A stretch of 64,000 nt of DNA, from contig CM060900.1 in the NCBI GenBank assembly GCA_030762935.1, positions 395,898,632-395,962,631 on the forward strand, written 5' to 3'. Below the pieces are notes generated by a model. That model was not told the DNA's origin. It ran no database searches and worked only from the letters and a program-made list of their open reading frames with translations. This DNA is from Hymenopus coronatus. Lineage: Eukaryota > Arthropoda > Insecta > Mantodea > Hymenopodidae. Below, piece after piece: positions 1 to 12,549 of the stretch. The position numbers and the translations under genes are program-made. How positions within the stretch are numbered: position 1 is the first letter of the stretch; each line of letters starts with the position of its first letter.

Positions 1-934
1 AAGTTATCCAATGTGGTGTAGAGATTATCCCCACCACTGTGCATCGTCAGATGGTAGTAGGGTCAGGGTAGTGCTAGTGCTCGCGCTTGCGAAACGGAAG
101 TATGTGACCTCAGAGTTTAAGATGAAAGAGGATGTACATTTGGCGAAAAATAGGGAGCTATAAATAAGTACACCAAGGGTGCGAGAAGACAGTGCTTTGA
201 CTATTACGTGGAGAAATTAAGAGGATTACTTAAACAGGGAGCTAAGGGAAGAAAACCTAAGTGACTACTCTCATTTCATTCAATTCACCTGATTTATTTT
301 GATGTTATTTACATTAATGTGGTTAATGAACACTTTGCCCTTTCTGTCCACGTCAATCCGGAATGGTCCGACAGGGTCTGTAGCTCTGGTGTAGGATCTC
401 ACCGTGACCTAGTATCGAAGACGTTATAATTAACACCATACTTGTGCCAGCATTGCTTTATGGGGACACGACTATGCTACCATTTACATCTTGCCACCGA
501 TATTAATCGCTGAAACTGGTGTAACCTTGCCTATTGCTAAATGGAATATAATTTATTCAAATTGACCATTAGGTACCCTACAATATATTTTAGAGGTATA
601 TTTTATTCTATTTGTTATATCTCCATATTTTATTTATAAATGCGACATTTCCAAGTAATGCGTAAGTCCATCCTGAAACTTGCCCATCACTGATAGTGTC
701 TCACGCCCAAAGGCATTACTAGATCACGTCATTTCGATGAATCTCCGCCTTATCTTTTAGCTGTTCCCATATAAAAAGGACTGTTAAGAACTTCTCTGAA
801 TTCAGTTCAGGTATGGTGGTTATAATTAAAAATAGTATTAAGTTTACTTTGCTTAGTATATCTTATGATTTGTAAATACATAACCTACTAATTTGCACAA
901 AGAAAATAATTTAAAAGAAAACAATATATAGCGT
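1..934. other. Unassigned AT-rich DNA
   Basis: I see no gene, RNA or repeat family here. A short phrase beginning GTCCATCCTGAA occurs near 665 and again near 1174, too short to call a repeat. Confidence 0.6.
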
Positions 935-1651
935 CTTCGGTATAAAACCGACCCATCCTTCGGTTTTGCATCTCAGAGCCAATACCAGCTGGCTTCCTCA
1001 CCCCCCCCCCCCCCAGCCCGCAATCTCGACAGGCTTTCTGTGCTTCAGTGACTACGTATTCAGCGTCAATAGATCACTTTAATTTGCGATTATGGGAAGC
1101 CAGTTATATTTAGAACAACACCGATTTATTTGTAAATGCTATTTTAAAGAACCAATTCGTCGCATTTGTGAAGAGTCCATCCTGAAGTATTAGGTTCCTG
1201 CACAGTTGTCCTCCTTAGATCTTTAATTCACGATCTTGTGAACAAATTTGAGAGCATTGATTTCAGAGCAAAACAAGAAACACCTCCGAAGACGGACAGT
1301 GATTGTAGAAGAATTAGACAAAATTGGTAAAGCATTTGAACGTTCGCCACAAAAATCACTCACTTATTGGAGAAACTTAGGAAAACATACCCAATGAAAT
1401 ACCAAACATTGCAGTGCCCGAGGTAATTCCTATAAATCCAAATGTGCTTACGCGGTACAACATTTGTTTAGCTGCAGACATACATTTCCAGAATTCACTA
1501 CGACGTTAGACTTAATTTTATTACTCTTTATGTACATGTTTACAGGAATGCAAATTTAAGAACCGAGGACAGAGTGCTGATAGGGTCAGTTGTAGCATGT
1601 GCGGCTATCCGGAGGCAAAACCCCATGCAGCGGTCAGGTTTTATACCGAAG
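935..1651. mobile_element. Inverted-repeat-bounded element, 717 bp
   Basis: Positions 935-949 (CTTCGGTATAAAACC) are a perfect reverse complement of 1637-1651. Similarity continues inward more weakly: GGTTTTGC followed by ATC or CTC and AGCC lies about 20 bp inside each arm. The interior has no transposase-like frame and holds a C14 run at 1001-1014. This is the shape of a non-autonomous DNA transposon, but I could not define a target-site duplication, so the superfamily is unknown. Confidence 0.5.
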
Positions 1652-2434
1652 GTAATGTAGTTTTAGAAAGTCTATTCCAAAACTGTTCCGCCGTGTTTGC
1701 TATCTTTCTCCAGAAAGAACTTTGTCATTTACTCTCTGATTATATAAAGTTGTGTTTTATTTTTATTTTATGTCAATATAATGTCATAGTGCTTTTCATA
1801 TCACCATATTTACGTGCATATTATGGAAGCTTTCAATGGATAAATTTATCCATATTAAAGGAATTATTCTGGCTTAAAACTGCTGTAACTATTTATCGGA
1901 AATTCAGTCGGTCCATCGTAAGTCTTACTGATGACGTTGCACCGGATTGAACTTTACAGTTAGGCAACCGGAGTTTACTTAAAGTTGAAGTCTCTAAAGC
2001 ACTTTAAAAGTAACACCCGCAAGACGAACACTCCCACTGCTGCTGTTAACATGGTCCCTGTTCTTGGAGACGCACCCTCTCCATTCCGACATCCCCTCTC
2101 ATTCTTACCCCATCTGCATTATCACAAGGGAACAAGTCTTTTGAAAGGTCAGGAAGTTGGAAGACTCCGCTCTTCCGTTCCTTTGCAAGACACACTATAC
2201 TACTAAGTGCGTCTGTTCCCTGCAGTGTCTATTGATGCAAAACGGGACAGTTAGTCCTTAAAATTATTACAAGGAATCAATCATCTTTCAACTACTCTAT
2301 AAGCCATTTTCTGTTAGTTTAAAAACATCGGATGTATTGATGAATTTATCTACTTATTCTACTACTTCTATTCTTAAAAATCTAATGAGTTGCATTCACA
2401 TTTCTCTACCTAATCTACAACAAACTAAACTTAC
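1652..2434. other. Unassigned DNA
   Basis: Two short open frames begin at 1597 and 1985 (117 and 73 codons). Neither resembles a known protein and I treat both as chance frames. Confidence 0.5.
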
Positions 2435-2930
2435 GGAAGCGTACTCTTCTATCTACTTTACCATTACCAACATAAACATTGAGAAAAATGGTTTTATTGC
2501 TTATTTCTTATAGGTTCAAGGGGATTAAGGAAATATACTAGGCAAAAGAGATAATGAAAACGTTTAAGAGCGGGATACCTTGTGATTTTTAGAAATTCCG
2601 TTCTGTTTGCATAACCAGGATGAAATAATGACAACTTCTCATTTGAGAAAGATAATAAGTAATGGGGAATTGGAAACTAATATAAGGAACGTCTAGGACA
2701 TGATAATCTTAACCCACACACAGACACACAAAGTGTATTTCGAATAAATGTTCTGTTTTAGTGCGCCACATTATTTTTATATCTTTTATGGTTCACCAAT
2801 TGTCATCCAGAGTTATCAGAAAGAGTAGGTTATTCCTCCAAAAATCAATATATACACTTTATTTGTGATGTAAATATCTTTAATATAGTTAAACGCACTG
2901 TGTTAACGATCCGTTTTCTCAGGAACACTT
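2435..2930 (+). mobile_element. R1 repeat family, copy 1 (partial)
   Basis: Diverged copy of the recurrent R1 family. It keeps the early block (TTCTATCTACTTTA, then ATAAACATT), the middle block around TCATTTGAGAAA, the block GGTTCACCA and the late block ATTTGTGATGTAAATATC. The 3' half present in other copies (the TCGCATCCTTGGAAG block onward) is missing. No coding potential. Confidence 0.6.
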
Positions 2931-5900
2931 GACATAGAAATGTGAGATTTTCACGTGTTCATTCACTCCTTCTGAGAATACTGAATTTTTAATGCTGAGA
3001 TAACGATGTCAAAATAATTGTTTCTTGTTTCTTATTCTAAAATTTGGTTTAACCTTTCAGGTCTGCTATTTTTTTAAAATAAACTATTTGAGCTACTTCA
3101 AGTAAACTAATTCCACATTATAATGGAGCTATGTTTACTATGTAGTAACATTTTATGCAAGTACACGTGTAGTTTCAGAGAAAACGGGTCGTTTATGTTG
3201 AAAATTCTTATTTGGATTAATTCAGATTTAGAGTAATTATTTATTTAAAACATAAAAAACAAATTGACATTTCTAGAAATTAATCTATAGTAGTATATAT
3301 TTGAATTTTTATGAACTAAACACCAAATTTAACATAATTAATAATATTTTCATAAACTGCAAACACAAATTCCTTTTTGCATTCTGGACTTGACGGCTCT
3401 CCTTAAATCAGATATATCTAACTAAATGATACTAGCTTTTCTGTAACTTTATTTTACAATTTGCTAAACGCTCCTTTCGTAAAAGTTCCATCCTGGCAGC
3501 AACAGCATTCTGGAAAGATTCAAGTAATTTATTATATTTTTTTGTTTCTGTAAATATAGCATTTGTTAAATTTAATGAATCCAAAAATATTGCATGTTTC
3601 TAAACTTTTAAGTTTTTGAAGCAATGTAAAATGAATCGCAGTTGCTTCAGGAAGTTTTCCTAAGTATTAGAAATGGTTCAAATAAAATATTGTGAAATCG
3701 TTGTGTCGGTATCTAAAAAATTATATGTATCACAGTCCAAAATAGTTTTATCAGTGCTAAAGGAGTTTTTAAAGATTTGAAGCTGTCTCGGTGTTGATTA
3801 TAAATTAAAGGAGATATTCACAGCGCTGTTGAGGATATTAGGTCTTAGTAAATGAAATTGAAAAAACCGTTATTGAAGTTTGTAAGATTTTTTTGCGTGT
3901 GTTATAGTTACTTCTTAGATAAGATGAACGAGTAAAGTGTAATAATTGGTAAAATTTGGTCTGGCATAAGTAAACTTTTTCAATAAAAAAATTAAAATAA
4001 TTTATTTAAATTGGAAGTTATGCAAAATATAGAAAATATGCACTGAAGTGTTAAATTTCTTCTACGAATATAAAACGCATTACAGAACATTAGAAAAACC
4101 ATTCGTAAAACATGTTTAGAAAACTACTTGAGTCTTTCTCTGAAGTAATGAAACCTTGTAAAAGTCTATAGCATCTTACATACTGTATCACCTCTCATCA
4201 GTTGGGATGTGACAGCCGCACAGCGGTGTCCTGCTGAATGCAATGACACGGTACTTCTTCCCTTCTAGAGCTGATTGCTGAGGTTGGTTGCATAAGACGC
4301 GGCTACGTTCCCAACTTAGATGGGTTGAAAATTAATGTGGGAGAGATATGACAGGAAAGTTGTGAATTTAAATTCACATACCTATGATCTAGCAAGATGG
4401 TTGTGGAAGAATACAAGTTTCGCATTCCGGAGTTCCTGACACGATTCCCGTTAACCGCCTTCTAACTAGATTTCCGTAGTTTTCTCTGGTATGTAGCCAA
4501 ATGCGTTGTAAAGTTCTCATTTACCATGATTTTGTTGCTCTCATTTCTGTTTCCTCATCAGGTTTCAAGTGTGTGTTTTGGTTCCGAGGCTTTGGACGAT
4601 GCTGAATAGATGGTGCAGATCCTTGCTCATATTATAAACGATTTTACCTTAAGGTTGTAGTGCTGATTGGTTGAATCGATCGTTCATAGCCCTCTCTGGT
4701 GAGCTCCAGTAGTGGGACGTTTCTTCGAGCCAGGAACTGTTATAGACTTCTGCGGGTCTCTGTGGCCTGTCTGCCTGGGGCACGTGGCCTCCTATGGTTC
4801 TCGCACTGCATCTCTGCCTTCTGGTAACTGTAGTAAGTTGCAGTGTGCAAAGTGTCCCATGCGTTGTAACATTGTACAAACCCATTAATTAAGGGAGCCG
4901 TCCTAATCAAAAAGGAAAGTCACATAATCCTCTGAACTAATCGCCGTCAGCGGGACTCGAAACTGACGCATTGACAAAAAGTGCAAGAGCAAATAAATGT
5001 AATGGGTATGTCAGTCAGACACTAACTTGCGGTGACTGGGTAAAATTGGATACAGTCAGTAAAAATTGAATTGTTATTCCGCGCATTTATTAGTTGTAGT
5101 TTCCATGGACGAATTAATTTTACAACTGTAGTTTTGACTTTGAGACCAAGGCCAACATAACTAAAAATAGTATACAATTTTAAGAAATATAGCACTTTGG
5201 GTCGGTTCTATAAACTGCCGACAAATTGCCGATAAAGCTATGTACCGGATTTTTAAACTATTATCCTTATACAATCTCTGGATAGCACTAATCAGAAGAT
5301 ATTTCTGACAGCAAGTCGATAAGCCGATATACCCATCACACGACAAACAGCAAGGTTTCGCTTACACGACTCAAAATTATCACTGCGAATAGCTATCCTC
5401 ACTGAGTTGTAGTTCTTGGACAATGAAGAGGAAATAATGATGAAAAGGAGAAAGGTATTATAGTCTATTTAGAGGAATCTGCTATGTAATCGATAATCCA
5501 CGTTGAACACTAATATTATTAGAAGAGATACAATTACTTGCAAAAATTGGACGAAGACAAAATTTATAGGTGTACTTTGACTGACATTTCGGCTTTATAG
5601 ACTCGAATGTCTAATTAATTTCCTATACTACCGCTTTTCTTTATGAAATCATTGTACAATCTAGAGAATGTTATGTTTAATTCCCTCATTTTTACCCCCT
5701 ACAATTGAAATTTCGAACCGTCCAGAAATTTTTAATGACGGATGAAAATCCCGATATTCGCGTAAGCGTAACTCTGAATTCTTAATATCTACACTGGCAG
5801 TTTCATAACTTCACTGTTTTCGTATTCTAACACACTTGCTTAGAAACCCTTAATGCTCTGTTAGTAGTTTATTAAAAGAAATTATAATGTATATTGTAGT

Positions 5901-6042
5901 ATATATATTGTTATAGTATAAATTTCGGATTAGGAGAAGAAGCATAAGAAACGAGAAGTACCTACATCAACAAAGCAGTACGGTTATGTGGACTCTGACG
6001 TAACTGCCAGCACTTTTTATTCCCGTGAAGTGTTTATGTTTC
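2931..6042. other. Unassigned AT-rich DNA
   Basis: About 3.1 kb of mostly AT-rich sequence. Slightly GC-richer patches at about 4190-4320 and 4680-4830 have short minus-strand frames that I cannot match to any protein. I see no tRNA-like boxes and no inverted repeats. Confidence 0.55.
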
Positions 6043-6127
6043 TACGAGGCTTAACATCCTTTCACAGTTGTCCTGAGTGAAGTTTAAAGCCCCGCTTCGC
6101 TTCGTCTCTCACATTTTATTCTGAAAT
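6043..6127 (+). repeat. Direct repeat, first copy (about 85 bp)
   Basis: Starts TACGAGGCTTAACAT and contains AGTGAAGTTTAAAGCCC and CTTCGCTTCGTCTCTCACAT. It is repeated in the same orientation at 6870-6953 with about ten differences. The family is unknown. The second copy lies just 3' of a SINE, so this may be a SINE tail or an independent short element. Confidence 0.7.
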
Positions 6128-6710
6128 CAAGCCATAATAATTCGCATGTTAAAAATACACTTTCATTTTGTTTGCTGAGGCTTGCTTTGCGTGGCAATTC
6201 TCGGTTGTTTTCTAGTTTACGAATTCCTCGATTGTAGCGCTTTCGTCCAATTCAGTAATTCAAAACTTAATACAATACAAATTATCCTATATGATTGCTG
6301 TCCACAGGCAGCTGCGTGATTGTAAAACGAGTGAGTAGAAACTTTTATTTGGAAAGTAACTATAGGCAGGCTTATCGGGACATTGTAGAACCGGCCTTAT
6401 GTAAGAAATTCATGCTATACACTGGAACCTATGATATAGCGTCCTTAGTAATCTGTTTCAAATATTTAACTTGGTTGCTAAGCCTACTGTATACCCATCT
6501 CAAGAAATTTGGTGTCGTGTCCCTTCACCTCCAGCCCGCGGAAGGCACTGGCAAACCACCGCGGTGTCACCCTACCTAGTCGCCGCGGTTGGGTTGTTGC
6601 CTCTTCCATGATTCCGTTCCGGTTGCCAACAACCATCGGGTTGGTCACCTCATCATTATTTTATAATACTTTATTTAATATCTCATATAGAATGAGAAGT
6701 TTGGTGTACG

Positions 6711-6845
6711 TGCCGTGGCCGAGTAGTTACACCACTCGTCTCTCATCTAGACGGCCCGGGTTCGATACCAAGTGAGATTTGAGATGGACAAAGCGACGCA
6801 GGGGCGGGTTTTCTCCGGGTTACCCCGCCATCACATTCCACCGGT
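6711..6845 (+). mobile_element. tRNA-derived SINE, family S2 (head)
   Basis: The head has an A box (TGGCCGAGTAG, one change from the S2 form TGGCCGAGTGG) and a B box (GGTTCGATACC), followed by the S2 body phrase GATGGACAAAGCGACGCAGG and CCATCACATTCCACC. Pol III transcription from these internal boxes is the known behaviour of such elements. The usual S2 3' tail is absent here and the second 85-bp direct repeat follows instead. A GC-rich segment at 6510-6650, including CACTGGCAAACCACCGCGG, lies just upstream and may be another old SINE piece. Confidence 0.8.
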
Positions 6846-6869
6846 GCTTCATCTTCACTTCATGTAGAA

Positions 6870-6953
6870 TACGAGGCTTAACATATTTTCGAAGTTGTCC
6901 TCAGTGAAGTTTAAAGCCCTACTTCGCTTCGTCTCTCACATGTTATTCTAAAA
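6870..6953 (+). repeat. Direct repeat, second copy
   Basis: Near-identical partner of 6043-6127, starting TACGAGGCTTAACAT. The copies are 827 bp apart. Confidence 0.7.
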
Positions 6954-7220
6954 CACAAGTAGTAAAAGCGAGCGTTAAACACTAGCACAAAAATATATAC
7001 ATATAGCCATATTTTCAGAGAGTAAAATAAACACATATATAGTTGCTGTTTGAATACTATGATGTGTTAGGAAGCTGATTCACTTTTTCATTGAACCCAG
7101 AATAATAGAGAAAATTGCTGTTTTTTCCCTATGTCACAGTTGACTTGCAAAATATATATGTACGTTCTCAGCACAAGCATGCGTACTTGCTACTCGGCAA
7201 GTGCAGGCGAGTGAGTCCTA

Positions 7221-7510
7221 CTCCATGGTGTAATGGTTACCATGCTTCATATATATACCCAAGACCGCTTAATTTTGCTCAGAGGCCTCTCTATCAGGCT
7301 TGAGGTTCTTTTACCTGCCGTAAATCTACGACACGGGACCAACGGCTTTACTTCCCTTCCGAAGGAAGCCATGCTAAGGATTTTTACGCCCGAAAAAATC
7401 CGGCGGAGGCCGATTGAACCCACGACCTTGCGTATATGAAGTCAGCATGGTAACCATTACACCACGGGGGCCGACAGTTAGAGAGCGTCCATAAATAAAA
7501 CCCCATTTCA
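7221..7510. mobile_element. Rearranged tRNA-derived SINE, family S1
   Basis: Three S1 pieces in conflicting orientations. A plus-strand head with A box (TGGTGTAATGG) occupies 7221-7264. It runs straight into an inverted S1 body and head on the minus strand (about 7262-7472), which ends in the complement of the same head. Then 7476-7510 is a plus-strand S1 3' tail (AGAGCGTCCATAAATAAAA). Outer head and outer tail therefore agree in orientation while the middle is flipped, and the head occurs twice, facing itself. The likely origin is an internal inversion or a template switch during reverse transcription. Confidence 0.75.
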
Positions 7511-7515
7511 ATTTT

Positions 7516-7775
7516 CCGAGGTGTAAGGATAGCCTATGTATCTAAGGTCGTGGTTTCAAACCCTATGGATTCTTTTCAAACTTAAAAGTTCTTATCAACG
7601 CTACCTTCGGAAGGGACGTAATGATGGTGGTTCCATGACGTAAATTTACGGCACGTAAAGGAACCTCAAGAGACATCTGAGCAGAATTAAGCTGCCTTTC
7701 ACTCCCAGTATAAAATGGGGCGCTGAGAACCACAGCAGTTAAAGAACATCAAAAGTAAAACTTAATTTCATTTCG
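7516..7775 (+). mobile_element. SINE S1, diverged copy
   Basis: The A-box region is eroded. The B box remains as TGGTTTCAAACCC, followed by the S1 body: CTTCGGAAGGGA, TAAATTTACGGCACGT, AACCTCAAG, AATTAAGC and GAACCACAGCAGTTAAAGA. It ends near AAAGTAAAACTTAATTTC. It directly follows the rearranged S1 copy, so the two form a cluster. Confidence 0.8.
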
Positions 7776-7780
7776 TCAGT

Positions 7781-8865
7781 GCAGTTATTACAAAATAACT
7801 GACAGTAAAAGCTCTGAACATAGTTTCTGCTTTGCTTAGGCCACAGCAAATTATAGCACAAAAGCTTCTCCGCTGAGCTGATGGAGTATTAAATACACGT
7901 TCATTAAGGACGTTCTCCAAAATATCCTAGGAACAACTGAGGTAGCATAACTTCCTCTCGACTGCTTCTCTGTAACAACTCTCCTATTTTATGCCCTACT
8001 TGGGGCAAGTGGATAACATGAGTGCACGGTAGCCGCGTTTGAAAATCGGTACTTGAGATTGAGTGGAAGTTTAATAGAATGTGAAGTGTGAAATATTGCA
8101 CGCTACTCTTCCCCCTCAGGGACTTGATTGAGAAGAGGTGTTGGCATTCGCTGCTTGTATTAATCTCTAGAACCCGGCGTCAAAAGTATTGGGCAACATT
8201 TAACTCCTGTGTTCAACCCTCTTTGAAATAATACACAATGCTTATTAGTTTCATTATAAAATGTTTCTTCCTAAAATGTATTTATTTAACCACCTGTATG
8301 GATTTATAAGGTAGCACATCTGTATATTTGAATTAGAAACCTCAAGAGTGACAACACATTATATTTTCCTAATAATGTACACGAGATAAATCAGCCAACC
8401 ATTGCATTTGTATCCTCTACCTGATATTTTTTTTTAAATGAAAATGGCATCTCACTTTACATTTTTATTGAGGTAAACCCTATTTAATGTGCTTATTTTT
8501 TCCCAAAATCCAAGGAGCACTGAATACTAACTTTTAACATTTACTAAAAGAAATGAAGCATTAGAAAGTTTACACATAACATTTTGCGTGCATTGCAAGG
8601 AATTTGGGCAAAGTTTATTTTTTATGGTCGAGGTTCTTTGGCCCAGAATTAAAAATGGATGTAGAAAGACTGTTAATTGTTTTTTTCAGAACTTTATTTA
8701 TTTTGTTTCTGCTTAATTCCCTATTGTGTGTTCATTTTCCTATACGAATATTAGCAGCTCTTTGAAAATTTGATTACAGAAAAGAGTTCTCAGAACGGGG
8801 TATTAAGATCAGTTGCTAACTCCTAAATATCAAGAGTGAAAATGGCTAGTGCTCTTAGAATAATA
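7781..8865. other. Unassigned DNA
   Basis: AT-rich. A 65-codon minus-strand frame at 7904-8101 resembles nothing I know. No repeat family recognised. Confidence 0.5.
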
Positions 8866-8990
8866 GGCTACCAAGCAAGCTGGCTTCGCCGTAACGTTTG
8901 AGACTTGCATTCCGGAGGTGTTAGGATCTATTCTTTGGACTGGCCACTCTGATCATGGGTTTTCATGGTTGTACATGGTTGACTGAAATC
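8866..8990 (+). mobile_element. tRNA-derived SINE, family S4 (old copy)
   Basis: Shares the phrase GCATTCCGGAG, then a degraded B-box region, then GGACTGGCCACTCTGATCAT and GGGTTTTC, with the copy at 15585. This matches the general plan of a SINE type common in insects, in which the tRNA part is followed by GGCCA and a GGTTTTCC motif. That family comparison is from general knowledge. Boundaries are approximate. Confidence 0.6.
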
Positions 8991-10117
8991 TCTTTAACCA
9001 CTTCTTTTCTCTTATTTCATATCATTTCGCTATCCCTCTCATGTTTGAGATAGCCCCAGGAGCTGTGAACTTTCGGTCGGTGTCGGACAGAGGGCGCAAA
9101 TGCTTGTTCGTTGGAAAGTTCTTCTCGGCCCTGTCATATGGCAGCCTTCTCCAAGTCGGCGTCTCTTTCGGCCGGCCTGCCTGCGTCCTTTAAATCTTCT
9201 GTAGTTCCTTCACCTCATCCATTTCCCCTGGGGGTTGGAAGCACAAATTATCCAAGCTGAATCGAATTGCGAGGTGGCCTCTACGTTCCCTGGTCATAGG
9301 TCATAGTATATACGATCAGGTGGCGTGCTTATCTAGTGTTAGATGCTGTAATTAAATATTCTTAAGTGATAAATTGTTTATATAAAAAGGTATTGAATAT
9401 TGTATAAGTAGAAACACTGATCAATTTCTATATAGGTGGAGGGCCTTCAGACCCGTTGAGGCATAGACGCAAATCTATTTCGGTTATAAACGGCTAGACA
9501 GTGCCTTTTCTCCCAACTTTTGCAATCAATAATAGTGATTTCTGTTGAGAAACTACTTATACTTATTCTACTACCTTTTGAAATGTGTAATATGCTATTG
9601 TATGTACTAGTATAAGACATGCTAGCCGCATGTGTCACACGTTCATTCCTGGAGCACAAAACATAGAGTATGCTTCTTCGTTAGTCAATTTATTCACAAA
9701 AGTAGTGCGTGTCACAATTTAATTTTCTATGAAGTATATCAATTGGACTTGTTGTTGACCTAAGATCAGAGAAGCATGCAAGCCTGTTCAACATAAATTG
9801 CTTCAAAAATTGCAAAAAGCATTTACGAGGTGGTATTTGAATGATGCAGAAGTAAATTAGCTAAGCTATTCGGGAATGTTGTATAGTATCTGAGGGTTGC
9901 ACGTGAAATAGTTTAGAAAAATAATATCTGGTCTGATAATTAATTGTTCTGTTTACAAAGATGCGTGTACGATAAAGTTGGCAAGGAAAGATCGGACTGA
10001 AAAGTTCACTGCCATAGCTGGGATTTGTAAAAAGGATCCGCCGGTTTCTGTTTGGTTGCTCAAACCAACAAAGCTCCACGGCACTAAATGGAAGTCAGAT
10101 GGACAATTTAATGTCCT
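8991..10117. other. Unassigned DNA
   Basis: Contains a GC-richer stretch (9050-9300) that could be more old SINE sequence, but I could not match it internally. No genes seen. Confidence 0.5.
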
Positions 10118-10215
10118 GTCATGCTAACTCAGTTGTTTAAAGAAACCGAACGGAAATCGGCAGATCATAGTTCAAATCCCGAAGATGGCATTGGATTTTT
10201 TAGTCTGGTTCTGCA
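10118..10215 (+). mobile_element. tRNA-derived SINE, family S3
   Basis: A-box-like GCTAACTCAGTTG and B box AGTTCAAATCCC sit at tRNA-like spacing, followed by GATGGCATTGGATTTTTT. The same order (TAGCTCAGTGG, GATTCAAATCCC, TATGACATTGAATTTTT) recurs at 41988, so I treat the two as one family. Confidence 0.65.
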
Positions 10216-10839
10216 TTTCCAATTTCTGGTTATTTGTTTATATAAAAATGTCACTCTGCAATCAGATGAGGAAAAGCTACTTGGGAGGCGAGCTGAAGTT
10301 ACATAAATAAACTAGCTCCAGTTATGACAATCCGATTCTAATGCGTATTAAATCCATAAACACGAAGGCTATGGTAAAATGTTAAACAAAATCTGGTAAA
10401 AGTTTACGCTGTCTACAGAATGGGTTTCAAATGGTTTTTCTCCAAAACGCGCAATTTGCATTGATTTTTCAAAAGCATTTGGAAATAGGTTGCGAAAACT
10501 CAATCTTCACCCTTATTTCGTCCTGGTTCATATACACTAAATATAACTCAACCTCGCCGAAATCTCGAAATCAGAGGACATTATCATTCGCGGTGGCTGG
10601 CTACGACCTGATGGCCTCCGCTGACTTCATACTCGTTTTCAAAAAGCACTGCGTAGAATAACGTACATTCAACTTTAGCTTGCCTTAATGCTTCGACGGT
10701 TAAAACGCAGAAGATGGTTTAAAATGCAGTAATGCTTTTCTTTGGTTCATATTTACATTTCAAAATGTGCTTCACCAAATGTACATCTATTATAGCTGCT
10801 ACCAACTCAAGATATCGAATGACCAGAACATGTGGTCAA
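10216..10839. other. Unassigned DNA
   Basis: No recognised gene or repeat. Short frames here have no identifiable homology. Confidence 0.5.
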
Positions 10840-10848
10840 ATCCTTGAA

Positions 10849-11130
10849 GAAAAAAATGGAAATGGCGTGTTATTTATAGAAGCTCTTTAACTACTCTGGT
10901 CCTCAGCGTCCCATTCTAAATTCGGCGTGAAAGACCGCTTAATTTCGCTCAGAGGCATCTCTATCAGGCTTGAGGTTCTTTTGCGTGCGTGTATCTATGA
11001 AACGGAACCAACAGCTTTACTAAGGATTTTTACACCCGAAAAACTTCTATCGTCCTCTGCCGGGTTTGACCCGCGATCTTGGGTATATGAATTTAGCATG
11101 GTAACCATTGCATCACGGAGGGCGACACAG
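10849..11130 (-). mobile_element. SINE S1 with target-site duplication
   Basis: Minus-strand S1 copy. From low to high coordinates it shows the complement of the tail, the CTCAGCGTCCCATTCTAAAT block, the GACCGCTTAATTTCGCTCAG block and the complements of the B box (GGGTTTGACCC) and A box (CCATTGCATCA). The 9-bp sequence ATCCTTGAA flanks it at 10840-10848 and 11131-11139, the expected product of LINE-driven insertion. A short body deletion removes the CTTCGGAAGG block. The poly(A)-like end is the AAAAAAA-rich edge at 10849. Confidence 0.88.
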
Positions 11131-11139
11131 ATCCTTGAA

Positions 11140-12295
11140 TATGGCCACATCGCCACATAGCATTGAGTAGAAAAATTAACGGTGAAATCATACCTTCATA
11201 AACATTGGAATTTAAGGGTTTACCTTAAGACAAGAAAATGCTCGAGAAATTTGTAAAACCTTTATACATAAATAACTCAAGAACCAAGCACTTCCGACAA
11301 AATTATCCAAATATAACTATGGCTTAAAATTAACATTAACTACATCCTAACCTTGGAAAAATTCATAAATCCTTTCTATAGCTATGATAAACTTTTACTC
11401 AACATTTGATTTGTTTCTACTCTGAATTATTTGCAGTTTACAGAATTCAACAAAATTCAGTTTTTCAAACCACTCATTTTGACACGCAGAATATGTTTGT
11501 TGCACACATAATTCGCTAACGCTCGCATAAATGACACAATCCTGTACACTGTGAACAAAAGCTGGTTATGCTTGCGCTCTCTGCCCGTCACATATGCGAA
11601 GGTAGAGGAAGTATCGTATCCCATTAAAAAAAAACTTAAATCAGGCCTTCAACGGAATTACCTATTTGAGTTGTGATTGTTTGTGTGTGTATGTGTTTTA
11701 GACAATCTCGGAAACAGCAGTCGGTTTTGATATCTCATTTACCATTGAAAAAGTAAGTAGTCTATAAAGTACCTTCCAAAGTAAATTGTTTTTACTAAAA
11801 GACTAAAAATAAGTTACAAAATTATGTATTTGAATACACATTATTTAAAGAACAAACTTTCAATAAATGTTTTGAACTTAGCCACAATAGGTCTGCGTAG
11901 GACAAACTACACTAGTTCCCCCTCAGTTGTCTAACATTTTCTCAGACGTATGAAAGCAATGGACAACTATGTGATTATAACGGTAGCTTATGTACGCCTA
12001 TGTAACAACGCTTTCGTATATCTCTGTAAGTCATAAGAGAATTAATTTGCAGCTTATGATATATAATAGGACATAATTGTGTCCAGTGTAACATAAGCAA
12101 TTGTTCACTTTATACCAGAGGATTATTTTTCCATGTTGTTGTTGACTTTAAGCTATTTCTTTCAGGAAAGTTTTGGTCTTCAAGCTTCTTATAAAGAGAT
12201 GGGTGGGTCAACGCAGTAGCAAACATCCTTAGCCGACAGCACTCCTTCTCGCCGGACACACCCCGAAGCAGAAAAATAGCTAACCTCAACGCACG
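11140..12295. other. Unassigned AT-rich DNA
   Basis: No gene or repeat family recognised. Confidence 0.5.
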
Positions 12296-12490
12296 TTGTT
12301 GGTCTGGGTAGCTGAGTTGGTTAGGCGCTGGCCTTCTGAGCGAATTCAAGCCCGACCCAGATCGATGTCTTTAAGTGTCAGCCTCATGTCAGTATATTCA
12401 CTGGGATGTAAAAGAACTCTTTCTGGACGAAATTACGGTACAACGAAGGCGTTGCTGTGATCTTGCCAATTGACAGCGTCGTTAACAAAC
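12296..12490 (+). mobile_element. tRNA-derived SINE, family S5
   Basis: Head GGGTAGCTGAGTTGGTTAGG, then CGCTGGCCTTCTGAGC and a B-box remnant GAATTCAAGCCC, followed by a body containing GTCAGCCTCATGTC and GTAAAAGAACTC. From general knowledge this plan resembles a SINE type widespread in several arthropods. The part between CTTCTGAGC and the B box appears to be deleted. Confidence 0.65.
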
Positions 12491-12549
12491 ATTTTTTTTT
12501 TTCAGCGCAAGGATAGAAGAGCGCCACCGCAAGTTTTGGGGACAGCAGG

